Origin: Candidatus Thorarchaeota archaeon
GTDB taxonomy: Archaea; Asgardarchaeota; Thorarchaeia; Thorarchaeales; Thorarchaeaceae
Direction: 5' to 3'
Length of the DNA stretch: 37,246 nucleotides
Assembly: GCA_016839445.1 (NCBI GenBank)
Contig: JAEOUG010000066.1
Span: 1-37,246, forward strand
Below, in pieces: positions 1 to 8,142 of the stretch. Positions within the stretch are counted from its first letter, which is position 1. Every line of letters starts with the position of its first letter. A program made the translations under genes and the position numbers. The notes beneath the pieces are model-generated. The model saw nothing but the letters and a program-made list of their open reading frames with translations. It was not told where the DNA came from and did no database searches.

Positions 1-1
1 C

Positions 2-220
2 GCCGTCTTCATTCATGAGGAGTTTGTCCTCAGGACTGGAACCCACCAGACTCTGACCACAGTGTTTGAGTCAGTTGAGGGAGAAACCAGCAGCAAGGTG
101 ACTGTCGTTGGCAGTGGGGGAGGCTCGGGTATCTTCGGGTTGGATTGGGGCTCGCAGGCTGACGGTGAGCGGACAATCGCGGTTCAACTAGAGAATATGA
201 CGGCCGGGCGAAGAGCCTAG
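2..220 (+). CDS. C-terminal end of an unidentified protein (5' truncated)
   Basis: An open frame enters from the left window edge and gives 72 residues before a TAG at 218-220. The visible part begins AVFIHEEFVLRTGTHQTL and is rich in beta-strand-like alternation. It contains a Gly-rich turn (GSGGGSGIFG) followed by WGSQAD and a short polar tail. The Gly-rich turn followed by a conserved aromatic strand vaguely recalls the small DUF6054-type proteins, but that is a memory-based impression and not a firm assignment. It converges on the copper ATPase gene with only 7 nt between stops. No function is claimed. Confidence 0.6.
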   Translation, partial: AVFIHEEFVLRTGTHQTLTTVFESVEGETSSKVTVVGSGGGSGIFGLDWGSQADGERTIAVQLENMTAGRRA

Positions 221-227
221 CCTTGTC

Positions 228-2858
228 TTAGTCCCGCCGATCCTCGTCCTTGTACTGCTCAGGTCGCTCGTCGAACACTGTCTTGCAGTAGGGGTTGCAG
301 AAATAGTAGCGCTTCCCCGCGTAGTCACTGTAGAGCTCCGCTGTTGCAGTGTCAACGTCCATTTTGCATATCGGGTCAACGGCTATCGCAGGCTCTGATG
401 ACTCACTCGCCTGTTCCTTTGCCTGTGGCGCTCTTTCCGGGTTGTACCGTCCTAGAAGAAGCGCATTGGTCACAACGCTCACAGATGATAGAGCCATTGC
501 TAGTCCTGCAAACTCGGGTCTCAGGGCTAGGCCTGTCGCGGGATAGAAGACTCCGGCCGCAATGGGTAGGAGTATCATGTTGTATATCAATGCCCAGAAG
601 AAACCCTGCCGGATCTTCGAAACCGTCTTCCGTCCTAGCTCCATGCCAGACACGACATCGGTAAGGTCGTCTCTCACGAGGATGATGTCCCCGGTTTCTA
701 CCGACACATCGGTTCCTGAGCCGAGTGCAATCCCAACATCGGCCTGAGCCAGGGCAACTGCATCGTTGATCCCGTCCCCAACAAACGCCACTGTGTGCCC
801 AGACTGCTGTAGGGACTTCACTTGCTCAGCCTTGTCTGCGGGGAGCACTTGGGCCATCACATTCTCTATGCCAACTGAACGAGCTATGGCCCGAGCAGTG
901 GGCTCTCTGTCCCCAGTAATCATCCACACGTCAATCCCTGAGTCCCGGAGCCTTGTGATTGCGTTTGCTGATGAGTCTTTCAACGGGTCAGATATTGCGA
1001 GCAACGCCAGTAGGTTGCCATCAGCAGCTGCGAAGACTGTCGTCTTGCCCTGACTCTCAAGCATCTCAACATGTGGCTCCAGTTCAGAAGTGTCCACGGA
1101 GTTGTCCCGCATGTAGAGGTCGTTACCCACGAGAATCTCTCTGCCCTCGACCGTGGCCCGTATCCCGAGACCCGACTCTGCGACAAAGTCTGTCGCTTCA
1201 AGGACAGGGACCTCCTTCTCCTGAGCTCGCCTCACGATGGCGTCTGCGAGTGGGTGTTCGCTCTTTCTCTCAGCCGACGCCACGACTGCGAGAGCATGTA
1301 GTTCCTCAACATCCCTAGCAGGTATCAAGTCAGTGACCGACGGTTCACCCACGGTTAGCGTTCCGGTCTTATCAAAGACCACTGTGTCAACTTGAGGTAT
1401 GGTTTCCAGGCCAGCACCGGTCTTGATGAGTATCCCGTTCTGAGCCCCCTTTCCAAGCCCCACCATTATGGCAGTGGGTGTCGCAAGACCGAGGGCACAG
1501 GGGCAAGCTGCAACAAGGACTGCAATGGTGAACCTAAGAGCGACCGTCCAATCTACTCCGCCTAGCAGAAGCCATGCGGAGAACGTCACAAGTGAAATCA
1601 GAAGGACTACCGGGACGAAGACCTCGGCAATAGCATCGGCACGCCTCTGAATGGGCGGCTTCTGCGTCTGAGCCTCTTCGACAAGCCTGATGATCTGAGC
1701 AAGAGCCATATCTGAGCCAACCTTCGTGGCCCGGACGCTCAGCGAACCGTTCTTGTTGATGGTTCCGCCCACAACCTGGTCATGAGGTTCCTTCTTCACT
1801 GGAAGTGATTCGCCTGTGATCATCGATTCATCTACAGACGATTTGCCGTCTACAATCTCTCCATCTACTGGTATTCTGTCTCCTGGTCTGATCACGAAGA
1901 TGTCGCCAATCTCCACATCTTCTGCGGGAACAATGACTTCCTTACCGTCCCGGATAATCGTCGCTGTGGCGGGCTGCAAGTCCATGAGGCTGCGGATAGC
2001 TCGACTAGTACGACCCTTAGCCATAGCCTCCAACCACCGGCCGAGAAGAATGAAGGTGATGAGCATAGCCGAAGTATCGTAGAATGTCATGAAGCCTGTG
2101 AGGAAGAAACTAGCAGCTACAGAGTAGGCATAAGCGACGGTTGTGCCCAACATGATGAGGGTGTCCATGTTCGTCTTTCCGTGGGCTAGGCCTCGTAGAC
2201 TAGACTTGTAGAATGGGTATCCGCCAATGAATTGGATTGGTGTGGCAAAGACAAACATCAGGAGGTTCGGGTCGAGTCCTGGAGGAAGGAAGGGAGTGAG
2301 GACTCCGAACATTGTCAGGGTCACTGGTAGAGTAAGAATCAGCGAGAAGGCGAACAGATACTGGTAGTATCGTATCTCACCCTCCCTAGCCAGTGCTTCT
2401 CGATCGCCCCGAGTCGACGACTCCATGATTTCAAAGCCGTTGCTCCGGACCTCGTGCTTGATGGCCCTTGAATCGAACACTGCCTCATCGTACTCAACCA
2501 GCAGGCTCGCTGAGCCTCGAGACCCTCTCACACTGAGAACACCGGCAAGGGGAATGAGCGACCGCTCTACTCTTTTCCACCCCTCTTCGTCAGGGGAAGG
2601 CTCCAGATTGTATCGCATTACAAGTCTCCTAGCTCGGTACCCTGTGCTGTCAACTGCGTGCTCAAGGGTTTCTCTGCTCGTCTGGCTCGAGTCATACTCC
2701 ACGACTGCCTTTCCATCAAGTAGACTCACAGTGGCGGTGATGACACCATCTTCAGACAAGAGAGACTTCTCAATGGTTGCCACACAAGAGGCGCAGTGCA
2801 TCCCCTCTATTTTCAGTGACGCCTTTGCCGATTTCTGACCTGCGGTCCGCCCACTCAT
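228..2858 (-). CDS. copA: Copper-type P1B ATPase with C-terminal YHS domain
   Basis: This 876-residue membrane pump most likely exports Cu(I) or Ag(I) using ATP. An N-terminal heavy-metal-associated domain carries GMHCASC (C22, C25). A second HMA-like fold follows at about 80-150 but has no CxxC. The core has the membrane CPC motif (C452, C454), the phosphorylation motif DKTGTLT (D496), a TGES actuator loop and GDGIND. The tail (about 828-876) is a YHS domain with Cys at 831, 854 and 858, plausibly an extra metal site. CPC is the signature of the Cu(I) subgroup (family knowledge). The ATG at 2858 begins just before the HMA domain and is preceded by an AT-rich TATA-like region. The gene is monocistronic, 77 nt downstream of the GTPase stop. 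Sure of the family; metal specificity is inferred. Confidence 0.95.
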   Translation of the reverse strand: MSGRTAGQKSAKASLKIEGMHCASCVATIEKSLLSEDGVITATVSLLDGKAVVEYDSSQTSRETLEHAVDSTGYRARRLVMRYNLEPSPDEEGWKRVERSLIPLAGVLSVRGSRGSASLLVEYDEAVFDSRAIKHEVRSNGFEIMESSTRGDREALAREGEIRYYQYLFAFSLILTLPVTLTMFGVLTPFLPPGLDPNLLMFVFATPIQFIGGYPFYKSSLRGLAHGKTNMDTLIMLGTTVAYAYSVAASFFLTGFMTFYDTSAMLITFILLGRWLEAMAKGRTSRAIRSLMDLQPATATIIRDGKEVIVPAEDVEIGDIFVIRPGDRIPVDGEIVDGKSSVDESMITGESLPVKKEPHDQVVGGTINKNGSLSVRATKVGSDMALAQIIRLVEEAQTQKPPIQRRADAIAEVFVPVVLLISLVTFSAWLLLGGVDWTVALRFTIAVLVAACPCALGLATPTAIMVGLGKGAQNGILIKTGAGLETIPQVDTVVFDKTGTLTVGEPSVTDLIPARDVEELHALAVVASAERKSEHPLADAIVRRAQEKEVPVLEATDFVAESGLGIRATVEGREILVGNDLYMRDNSVDTSELEPHVEMLESQGKTTVFAAADGNLLALLAISDPLKDSSANAITRLRDSGIDVWMITGDREPTARAIARSVGIENVMAQVLPADKAEQVKSLQQSGHTVAFVGDGINDAVALAQADVGIALGSGTDVSVETGDIILVRDDLTDVVSGMELGRKTVSKIRQGFFWALIYNMILLPIAAGVFYPATGLALRPEFAGLAMALSSVSVVTNALLLGRYNPERAPQAKEQASESSEPAIAVDPICKMDVDTATAELYSDYAGKRYYFCNPYCKTVFDERPEQYKDEDRRD

Positions 2859-2873
2859 TTAGTTTCACTATAG

Positions 2874-2892
2874 TTAATATTCTCTGTATTAA
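2874..2892 (-). promoter_or_regulatory. Inverted repeat over the copA promoter
   Basis: A 6-bp inverted repeat, TTAATA - 7 nt - TATTAA, lies 16-34 nt upstream of the copA start. On the minus strand its upstream arm overlaps the best TATA-like element (TTATTAAT, about 2887-2894). A repressor or metal sensor bound here would block TBP. No copper-sensing regulator is encoded beside it, so the regulator is unknown. The A/T-rich arms could also be a chance feature of a TATA region. Confidence 0.4.
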
Positions 2893-2935
2893 TAACGTTT
2901 TGGATAGAGTGAAGCGGTCGATCGTCAAACCAGAG

Positions 2936-3526
2936 CTAGCCCATGTATATGTCTGGGTCTTCTTTTGCCTGCTGAGCCTCATCCATCATTCGAAGGAGCT
3001 CTGTGAATGTGTCCAGGATGTTTGCTCCGGTCTTTGCAGAGGTCTCGCGGAACACTGCAGGAACACCCAACTTGTCAATGAAGTACTGGGTGAACTCCTT
3101 TCCCTCATCAGGCGTTACGTACTTGGTCCGGTCCAAGGAGGCCCTCAGGTCAATCTTGTTGCCGACAATCACTGTCGGAGGAAGTGGTCCCATGTTCTTG
3201 TAGGCTTCAACCAGCCACTTGGAGGCGTTGTCAAATGATGACCTATCATTGACCGCGTACACGAGGATGATGCCATTGCAGCCTGCGTAGTAATGCCCGC
3301 GGACTTTCTCAAACGTTGGCTGGCCTGCCAGATCCCACAGAATGAACTTGACTATCTCCTTGTTGAAGAGAACGCGCTTTGTGGCCAAGTCGACGCCAAT
3401 TGTAGCCAGATGGCCTTCGATGAAGTCGTCTCCCAGGTAGTTGCGACGGATGCTTGTCTTCCCGACAGCTCCGTCTCCGATGAGAACGGCCTTCATGATT
3501 TTGCTGCCGTCATCCTGGTCTTTCAC
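2936..3526 (-). CDS. Ras/Rab-like small GTPase
   Basis: A 196-residue GTP-binding switch protein with all G motifs in order: P-loop GDGAVGKTS (17-25), switch I Thr42, WDLAGQ (D65-Q69), NKID (123-126) and SAK (163-165). Gln69 sits where Ras has its catalytic Gln, so GTP hydrolysis should be intact. The C-terminus (ending DPDIYMG) has no cysteine, so it is not a candidate for prenylation. I chose the GTG at 3526 because GAGGAG lies about 8 nt upstream, a spacing seen for other genes here. An ATG at 3496 begins just before the P-loop. Expanded Ras-like families are typical of Asgard archaea. Its effector is unknown; it could serve membrane or polarity functions (inference). Confidence 0.93.
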   Translation of the reverse strand: MKDQDDGSKIMKAVLIGDGAVGKTSIRRNYLGDDFIEGHLATIGVDLATKRVLFNKEIVKFILWDLAGQPTFEKVRGHYYAGCNGIILVYAVNDRSSFDNASKWLVEAYKNMGPLPPTVIVGNKIDLRASLDRTKYVTPDEGKEFTQYFIDKLGVPAVFRETSAKTGANILDTFTELLRMMDEAQQAKEDPDIYMG

Positions 3527-3709
3527 TTCAAGCTCTCCTCATTGTCTGGCAAGTGGTCCACTGGTGGTGCTCCCTTCCGCATTCTCCGTTGCACATCCAA
3601 TGACTCAGGCAAAATAAGGTTAGTGTTCCAAGCTCAAGCTTGAAAATCGGACGGGCAGTGTGGATCGCTAGATAATCTCTCTGCACCGCAGCTTCTGCCA
3701 ATCGTTACA

Positions 3710-3717
3710 TTCTAAAT
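3710..3717 (+). promoter_or_regulatory. TATA-like element for the HD nucleotidase gene
   Basis: TTCTAAAT is centred about 27 nt before the ATG at 3741. This is the distance expected when the transcript starts at or near the start codon (leaderless mRNA). The 214-nt gap to the divergent GTPase gene holds nothing else that I can identify. Confidence 0.4.
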
Positions 3718-3740
3718 CAGGATGTGTATCAGCTCTGACC

Positions 3741-4334
3741 ATGGAGTCGGAAAGATTCGCCAAACAGATGGAGTTCATTGTCAAGATAGACGAGCTGAAG
3801 AGCGTCATCAGGCAGACCGCCCTAGTTGACGGCTCCCGCCAAGAGAACGTTGCAGAACACAGCTGGCACATCGCTGTAATGGCCCTCCTCCTTACAGAGT
3901 ATGCGAACACAGAGGGTCTCGACCAACTGAGAGTCCTCAAGATGCTTCTACTACATGATGTAGTGGAGGTGATTGCCGGTGATACGTTCCTCTACGACGA
4001 TGACTCACGTGTAGACCAGGAGAGCAGGGAGAGGGAGGCCGCAGGACGGATATTCGGAATTCTGCCCTCGGACCAAGCAGAGGAACTCCATGGCATTTGG
4101 AACGAGTTCGAAGCACAGAGAACACCTGAGGCGATGTTTGCGAAGGCTCTGGATGCACTTCAGCCTGTTGTACTCGGATATGCCAATCGAGGGTGGTCAT
4201 GGCGAACTCATTCAATCAAGAAGCAGGAAGTCCTCGACCACAAGAAGTCTATGGCGAAGGGCTCAGAGTATCTCTGGGCTTACGTCCAGGATCTGTTGAA
4301 GAAGGCTGTGAACGAGGGGATTCTGAAGGAGTAG
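3741..4334 (+). CDS. HD-domain phosphohydrolase, YfbR/HDDC2-like 5'-nucleotidase
   Basis: A 197-residue HD-superfamily protein, probably a 5'-deoxyribonucleotidase that removes phosphate from nucleoside monophosphates. The metal-binding pattern is visible as AEHSWH (about 37-42), LLLHDVVEV with the HD pair (about 72-73) and a downstream Asp in LDALQP. VRQTALVDG/R-type spacing before the first His and an E after HD match the HDDC2/YfbR group (family knowledge). The length is close to the usual 190-200 residues. The ATG at 3741 is the first in frame and sits behind a TATA-like element. It is the first gene of a likely three-ORF unit with the micro-ORF and the membrane kinase. The substrate is not determinable from sequence. 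Confidence 0.82.
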   Translation: MESERFAKQMEFIVKIDELKSVIRQTALVDGSRQENVAEHSWHIAVMALLLTEYANTEGLDQLRVLKMLLLHDVVEVIAGDTFLYDDDSRVDQESREREAAGRIFGILPSDQAEELHGIWNEFEAQRTPEAMFAKALDALQPVVLGYANRGWSWRTHSIKKQEVLDHKKSMAKGSEYLWAYVQDLLKKAVNEGILKE

Positions 4335-4336
4335 AG

Positions 4337-4402
4337 ATGGGCAGACGCCGCAACAAGAATCAAAAGGCGAGCCCCGATTCTCAGACTCAGGAAAATGGTT
4401 GA
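4337..4402 (+). CDS. Possible 21-residue micro-ORF coupling two genes
   Basis: A 22-codon ORF starts 2 nt after the HD gene's stop. It has AAGGAG five nt before its ATG and ends with a TGA that overlaps the next gene's ATG by 8 nt. The peptide starts MGRRRNKNQK (very basic) and ends in a polar stretch. The next gene (4395) has no good ribosome binding site of its own, so translation of this ORF could deliver ribosomes to it. Nothing marks the peptide itself as functional; it may only be a coupling device or chance. Confidence 0.35.
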   Translation: MGRRRNKNQKASPDSQTQENG

Positions 4403-5135
4403 CCTATACATAGGAGATCTTGTCCCGTTGGACATTCTCCTTGCGGGAGTGACTGCATTGATAGCTTCTGCAGTCCTTACCATCGCCTACTACTTGTCAG
4501 CCCGTGGTACCGCGAAGTGGAAGCCGAGAAAACTGGTCCACATCACGATGGGCACAATAATAGCATTCACAGTGTTCTCCTATGACAACCTCTCAGGCCC
4601 TGCCTTCACAGCAGGTCTGTTCCTCACAATCCTGATGTACGCCTGGGCCCACAAGAGTGAACTCGTCTGGGAGCTTCTCTCAGCGGGAAGTAGGGAGGGC
4701 GAGAGTCGTCTCAATACTTTTGCCTCGGGATTCATGGGAGTGGCTAGCTTTGCGCTTGTCTTTCTTGTGTTCTTCTCGAGACCTGAGATCTTCGCGGCTG
4801 CAATCCTTGCGGTCTCTTGGGGCGATGCCGCGGGGGAGATTGTGGGCCGGCCCTTCGGGGGCAAGATCTTCAAGAAGAGATTCAAGAACAAGTCAGTCGA
4901 AGGAAGTATCGCCGTTCTTGTCTTGACGATGGTGTCAGTGATTGCCTCCCTCATCGGGCATGGATTCCATCTGATGATTGTGGCAGTTCTACCTCAGATA
5001 GTGCTGGTGGCAATCCTTGTGTCCATTGCTGAGATTCTGAGTATTGGGTGGACCGACAATTTCCTGATACCTTGGGTCACATCCATATCGATGTGGCTTC
5101 TGCTCTTTCCGGGTATCCCTCTACTCCCTCTCTAG
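4395..5135 (+). CDS. SEC59/DGK1/VTE5-family integral membrane kinase
   Basis: A 246-residue membrane protein with about seven hydrophobic segments. It resembles the CTP-dependent lipid kinase family (dolichol kinase SEC59, yeast diacylglycerol kinase DGK1, phytol kinase VTE5). The family's marks are visible: RKLVHI near residues 42-47, WGDAAGEIVGRPFG about 139-152, KSVEGS about 160-165, and a late TDN motif (TDNFLIP). In an archaeon the likely substrate is a polyprenol, geranylgeraniol or another isoprenoid alcohol, phosphorylated for lipid or glycan-carrier recycling (inference). It overlaps the micro-ORF by 8 nt, and its 3' end overlaps the convergent SRPBCC gene by 15 nt. A plain phosphatidate-cytidylyltransferase relative is the alternative. 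Confidence 0.78.
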   Translation: MVDLYIGDLVPLDILLAGVTALIASAVLTIAYYLSARGTAKWKPRKLVHITMGTIIAFTVFSYDNLSGPAFTAGLFLTILMYAWAHKSELVWELLSAGSREGESRLNTFASGFMGVASFALVFLVFFSRPEIFAAAILAVSWGDAAGEIVGRPFGGKIFKKRFKNKSVEGSIAVLVLTMVSVIASLIGHGFHLMIVAVLPQIVLVAILVSIAEILSIGWTDNFLIPWVTSISMWLLLFPGIPLLPL

Positions 5136-6053
5136 TTGGGTTGGCTCCACTTGTCCCCAGTCACTGATTCTCTCGATACCAGACTCTCCCAGCTCACAGA
5201 CAAGCTTCAATTCGGCCAGTATTCCAGACCAACCTACGTCGTAGCCTATTAGCGCTTCAGGGCTTCTGAAACCACTATGGTGAAGCGTGACAAGTGTGGA
5301 CCCATTGACTTCCTCAAATCTGACATTGACGAGGGTCTCTGGTTCATCTCCCAGAACCCAAGAGAACTCCAGTTCTCTGTCTTGTTCCATCTTTTTGAAG
5401 ACGACCGGGCCATGGCCTTCAGACCACCATGTGTAGATTCCGGCATAGGCCTTGTGTACGCGTGGCGCATCAGCACGGATGAAGTGCTTCAGCTTCTCCG
5501 GGTTCGTCCATACGTCGAAGGGCAGCTGAGGAGGCACCTTGCAGACAACACTCAGGCGCACATCAGTGGGGTCATACCTTGTGACGATGAGGGGGTGGTA
5601 GTTTGAGAAGTCGAACCGCAGGGCGGGCTGGCCAAGCTCTACTGCAGATTTGAAGTTCGCCAGCAAGAGAGTCCAGTGCTCGGGCAAGTGGTAGTTCTTC
5701 GCAGACACTGGCACGGCGCCGTGATTCACCTGAATCATCGTGCCCGGCCCGATCGGATTGAATCTTATCAATAGCAGAGTGTCAGAGCCCATTATCCGCC
5801 AGCTCAAGAGAAGAACCTTCATCTCTTTGATGTCCTTGATCTCCCAGTAGTTGGCGAGTTCAGCTGTAGTAGGAGCATTGGGGCCAAGAAACCTAATGGA
5901 GCCGCCAACCTTGAGATCAGCGCTGATCTCATTCCCAAGCCATTGGAGCATGATTATTGGATCAAGAAACTTCTCCCAGACTTCCTCTAGCGGCTTAGAT
6001 ACACGGATTCTAAGATGGATTACCGGGAGTATGTCTTCTTTGGGCTCCGCCAG
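5121..6053 (-). CDS. Tandem SRPBCC (AHSA1-type) domain protein with non-canonical start
   Basis: The frame encodes two SRPBCC/START-fold domains of the Aha1-like subgroup, which bind hydrophobic ligands or client proteins. The first canonical start is ATG at 5951, but that begins at MLQWLGNEI, in the middle of domain 1. The 34 codons upstream, back to CTG at 6053, encode the missing first strand and helix (VIHLRIRVSKPLEEVWEKFL), which reads exactly like a family N-terminus. The next upstream in-frame start (TTG at 6074) is cut off by TGA at 6060-6062. Domain 2 begins near residue 164 (TDVRLSVVCKVP) and carries TNPEKLKHFI. I therefore extend the gene to 6053 (310 aa), with the actual initiator codon uncertain. 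Ligand unknown. Confidence 0.75.
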   Translation of the reverse strand: MAEPKEDILPVIHLRIRVSKPLEEVWEKFLDPIIMLQWLGNEISADLKVGGSIRFLGPNAPTTAELANYWEIKDIKEMKVLLLSWRIMGSDTLLLIRFNPIGPGTMIQVNHGAVPVSAKNYHLPEHWTLLLANFKSAVELGQPALRFDFSNYHPLIVTRYDPTDVRLSVVCKVPPQLPFDVWTNPEKLKHFIRADAPRVHKAYAGIYTWWSEGHGPVVFKKMEQDRELEFSWVLGDEPETLVNVRFEEVNGSTLVTLHHSGFRSPEALIGYDVGWSGILAELKLVCELGESGIERISDWGQVEPTQLERE

Positions 6054-6216
6054 TGTCCCTCACTCTCGACCCAAGACTATGCAGACAGTCCTTATTTCTG
6101 TGTCGAAAGATTGATGCTGCACGACTAGAGGGAGCTCATGAAAACTGTAATATCGAACGACTACTATCTTCTCTAGGTCAGGAGTGCGAGTTTAGGGTTC
6201 TGAGGAGAGTGGTGTC

Positions 6217-7545
6217 ATGAATATTCGTGTCCTCGTTGTTGATGATGATGAAGACCTTCTATTCCTTGCAGACAAGTTCCTCAAGAAGGCAAACAGGGAC
6301 TTCGAACTGGTGTCAGCCAAGACTGATCAGGAGGCACTTCAGGCCCTAGAAGAGAGTCGCTTCGACGCAGTGGTCTGTGACCATTACCTGGGCCCGGATA
6401 GCATGACCGGACTCGATCTCCTCGAGTGGGTTCGGAACGCAGGCAGGACCGTACCCTTCATCATATTCACAGGTAGGAGCGAGGAATCTGTAGCAATACG
6501 TGCCCTGAACATGGGGGCGGACTACTATCTCAAGAAGGAAACAGATGAATTCCGCGACCTCTTCAACCAGCTTGCAGAGAAGATACGCTTTGCAGTAGAA
6601 GAACGGAGACACGATGAGGAAACGGAAAGGAACCATCAGGAGATGGAGCGACGCGTTGAGGAGAGAACGAGAGAACTCCAGGAGGCGAAGTCGCGTCTGG
6701 AGGAGGAGGTGGAGGAGCGCAGGAGGATAGAGGAGGCGCTTCTGCTTCAGAGGGACCTAGGGAATGCTCTGTGTAAGGCTGCTAACACTTCTGAAGCCTT
6801 GGACTACTTGCTGAAGGTCATACTACAGCTGGAAGGTATAGATTCAGCTTCCATATCGATTCTCAACCAATCTAGTTTAGGGAGCGACCTCTCTGTTTCA
6901 CACATGATGCCTGATGCAGTCGCAGAATACTTGGTGAGGAAAGCAAGCGAGCTGGAAGAGATAGCTGAGTTCAGCGTATCGGAGATTGAGGCCCTCAACG
7001 AAGAGAGTAGCACGGATGCAGGACTCATGGCCCTACTCGTTGTTCCGGTGAGTTACAAACCCGGACTTGGAGCAGTTATGTGCGTTGGTTCCCGTACTCT
7101 CAGCGAGATACCTCTGAGAGATAGATACGTGCTTGAGGCAATTGCCATCCAAGTGGGAGCCTATTTGACAAGGGAAGACTCCACGAGAGCAGTAGTAGGT
7201 TCGCAAGAGGAGTTGATTGGTGTCTTCGAGTCGCTTCATGATGCCCTCTTCATTACAGACTTAGACTGGAGAATACTAGAATCCAATGGTCCAGCTCAGA
7301 AGCTTCTGGAGAAGAACGAACGAGATCTGATAGGACTGGATGTGTTGACCTTGTACAACATCGACACAACCACGTTCGTCGAACAGGCAGCCAGACATCT
7401 CAGGCAAGGCGGAATCTTCGAAGTGGACGCACTGCTGAGGTCTTCAAGAGGCTCGTCCATTGCGACAAGGTCCAGAGTTGTCAAAGGCCGCCATGGCGGA
7501 GAAGAGGTGTTCTTCTTCGTTAGTCGACCGTATGCTGGTCCTTGA
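6217..7545 (+). CDS. Response regulator with REC, coiled coil, GAF and PAS domains
   Basis: A 442-residue cytoplasmic signalling protein. The receiver domain (1-115) has the acidic pair D9/D10, phospho-acceptor D55, T85 and K106. A strongly charged coiled coil follows (about 130-185), then a GAF-like domain (about 190-325) and a PAS domain (about 330-440; LFITDLDWRILESN). No histidine kinase, DNA-binding or cyclase output is present. It probably passes phosphorylation or ligand signals by protein contact, as is common in archaeal two-component networks (inference). GAGGAG lies 9 nt before the ATG, and a TATA-like AATATC lies near 6150. It heads a block containing two histidine kinases (8143-10425 and 10588-12813) that are plausible partners. 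Confidence 0.88.
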   Translation: MNIRVLVVDDDEDLLFLADKFLKKANRDFELVSAKTDQEALQALEESRFDAVVCDHYLGPDSMTGLDLLEWVRNAGRTVPFIIFTGRSEESVAIRALNMGADYYLKKETDEFRDLFNQLAEKIRFAVEERRHDEETERNHQEMERRVEERTRELQEAKSRLEEEVEERRRIEEALLLQRDLGNALCKAANTSEALDYLLKVILQLEGIDSASISILNQSSLGSDLSVSHMMPDAVAEYLVRKASELEEIAEFSVSEIEALNEESSTDAGLMALLVVPVSYKPGLGAVMCVGSRTLSEIPLRDRYVLEAIAIQVGAYLTREDSTRAVVGSQEELIGVFESLHDALFITDLDWRILESNGPAQKLLEKNERDLIGLDVLTLYNIDTTTFVEQAARHLRQGGIFEVDALLRSSRGSSIATRSRVVKGRHGGEEVFFFVSRPYAGP

Positions 7546-7569
7546 GGCTCATGCGCCAATCTCAGTAAG

Positions 7570-7623
7570 ATTTAACAATCAATATGATTCAGAAAAATTG
7601 ATTCAATAATCTGTTGAATCAAT
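7570..7623 (+). promoter_or_regulatory. Promoter with perfect 10-bp inverted repeat upstream of the winged-helix gene
   Basis: ATTGATTCAA (7597-7606) and TTGAATCAAT (7614-7623) form a perfect 10-bp inverted repeat with a 7-nt spacer. A further half-site TGATTCA is at 7585-7591. A TATA-like ATTTAACA at 7570-7577 predicts transcription starting close to 7599, so the repeat would cover the start site. The downstream gene at 7632 encodes a winged-helix regulator, so autorepression is the simplest reading. Confidence 0.65.
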
Positions 7624-7631
7624 GACTAGAG

Positions 7632-8132
7632 GTGTCCACACGGATGGGAGATGAAAGCCTACTAAACGACCAGATGGTCAGGCTTTTCGAGAAAGTAGCA
7701 AAGTGGATAGGTCTATCATCAAACGCTGGACCGGTCCTTGCAGCACTATTCGTCGAGAAGTACAGAACTGGAGGCAGACTGAGCTCAGAGGAGATATGCG
7801 ATACGACCGGATACTCCAGAGCAAATGCAGGTCTGATTATCTCGCAGCTTGAAGGGCTCGGGATTGTAGAAGGGCAGCGAGACTATGATCAAACCGGCAG
7901 AGGAAGGAAACGCGTTCTATATACTATCCCCGGCGACTTCTCGGATGTGTTTGGTCTTGGCGTTCTCGCACTCCAAGACAGACTGGACAGCATCCTCAAG
8001 GACATAGCAGGGATTGAAGGATTTGTAGGTGAAAAGAGCGGCCCAATCCCTGAGCTCGTACGCGACATGAGGCGCACGGTCAGTGCTCACTCGCGAGAAA
8101 CCGAGGGCATCACGAAGGCTACCAAGAGATAG
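7632..8132 (+). CDS. Winged-helix transcriptional regulator (GbsR/MarR-like)
   Basis: A 166-residue predicted dimeric DNA-binding protein. The core (about 20-95) reads as a winged helix-turn-helix: GRLSSEEICDTTGYSRANA forms the recognition region, followed by ISQLEGLGIVEG and a charged wing (TGRGRKRVLY). This helix order and the GbsR-like opening (FEKVAKWIGLS with GPVLAALF) point to the GbsR/MarR-type family. The C-terminal half (about 100-166) is helical and may dimerise or bind an effector. GTG at 7632 is used; ATG at 7644 is an alternative that also leaves the domain intact. The perfect inverted repeat ends 8 nt upstream. It lies between a response regulator and a histidine kinase but has no receiver domain itself. 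Confidence 0.85.
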   Translation: MSTRMGDESLLNDQMVRLFEKVAKWIGLSSNAGPVLAALFVEKYRTGGRLSSEEICDTTGYSRANAGLIISQLEGLGIVEGQRDYDQTGRGRKRVLYTIPGDFSDVFGLGVLALQDRLDSILKDIAGIEGFVGEKSGPIPELVRDMRRTVSAHSRETEGITKATKR

Positions 8133-8142
8133 CTGCTCGACC

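Noticed and set aside
4193..4402. A 69-codon frame overlapping the HD nucleotidase 3' end
   Set aside because: Most of it is a shadow of the nucleotidase in another frame; only its last 22 codons (from 4337) have a start with a ribosome binding site.
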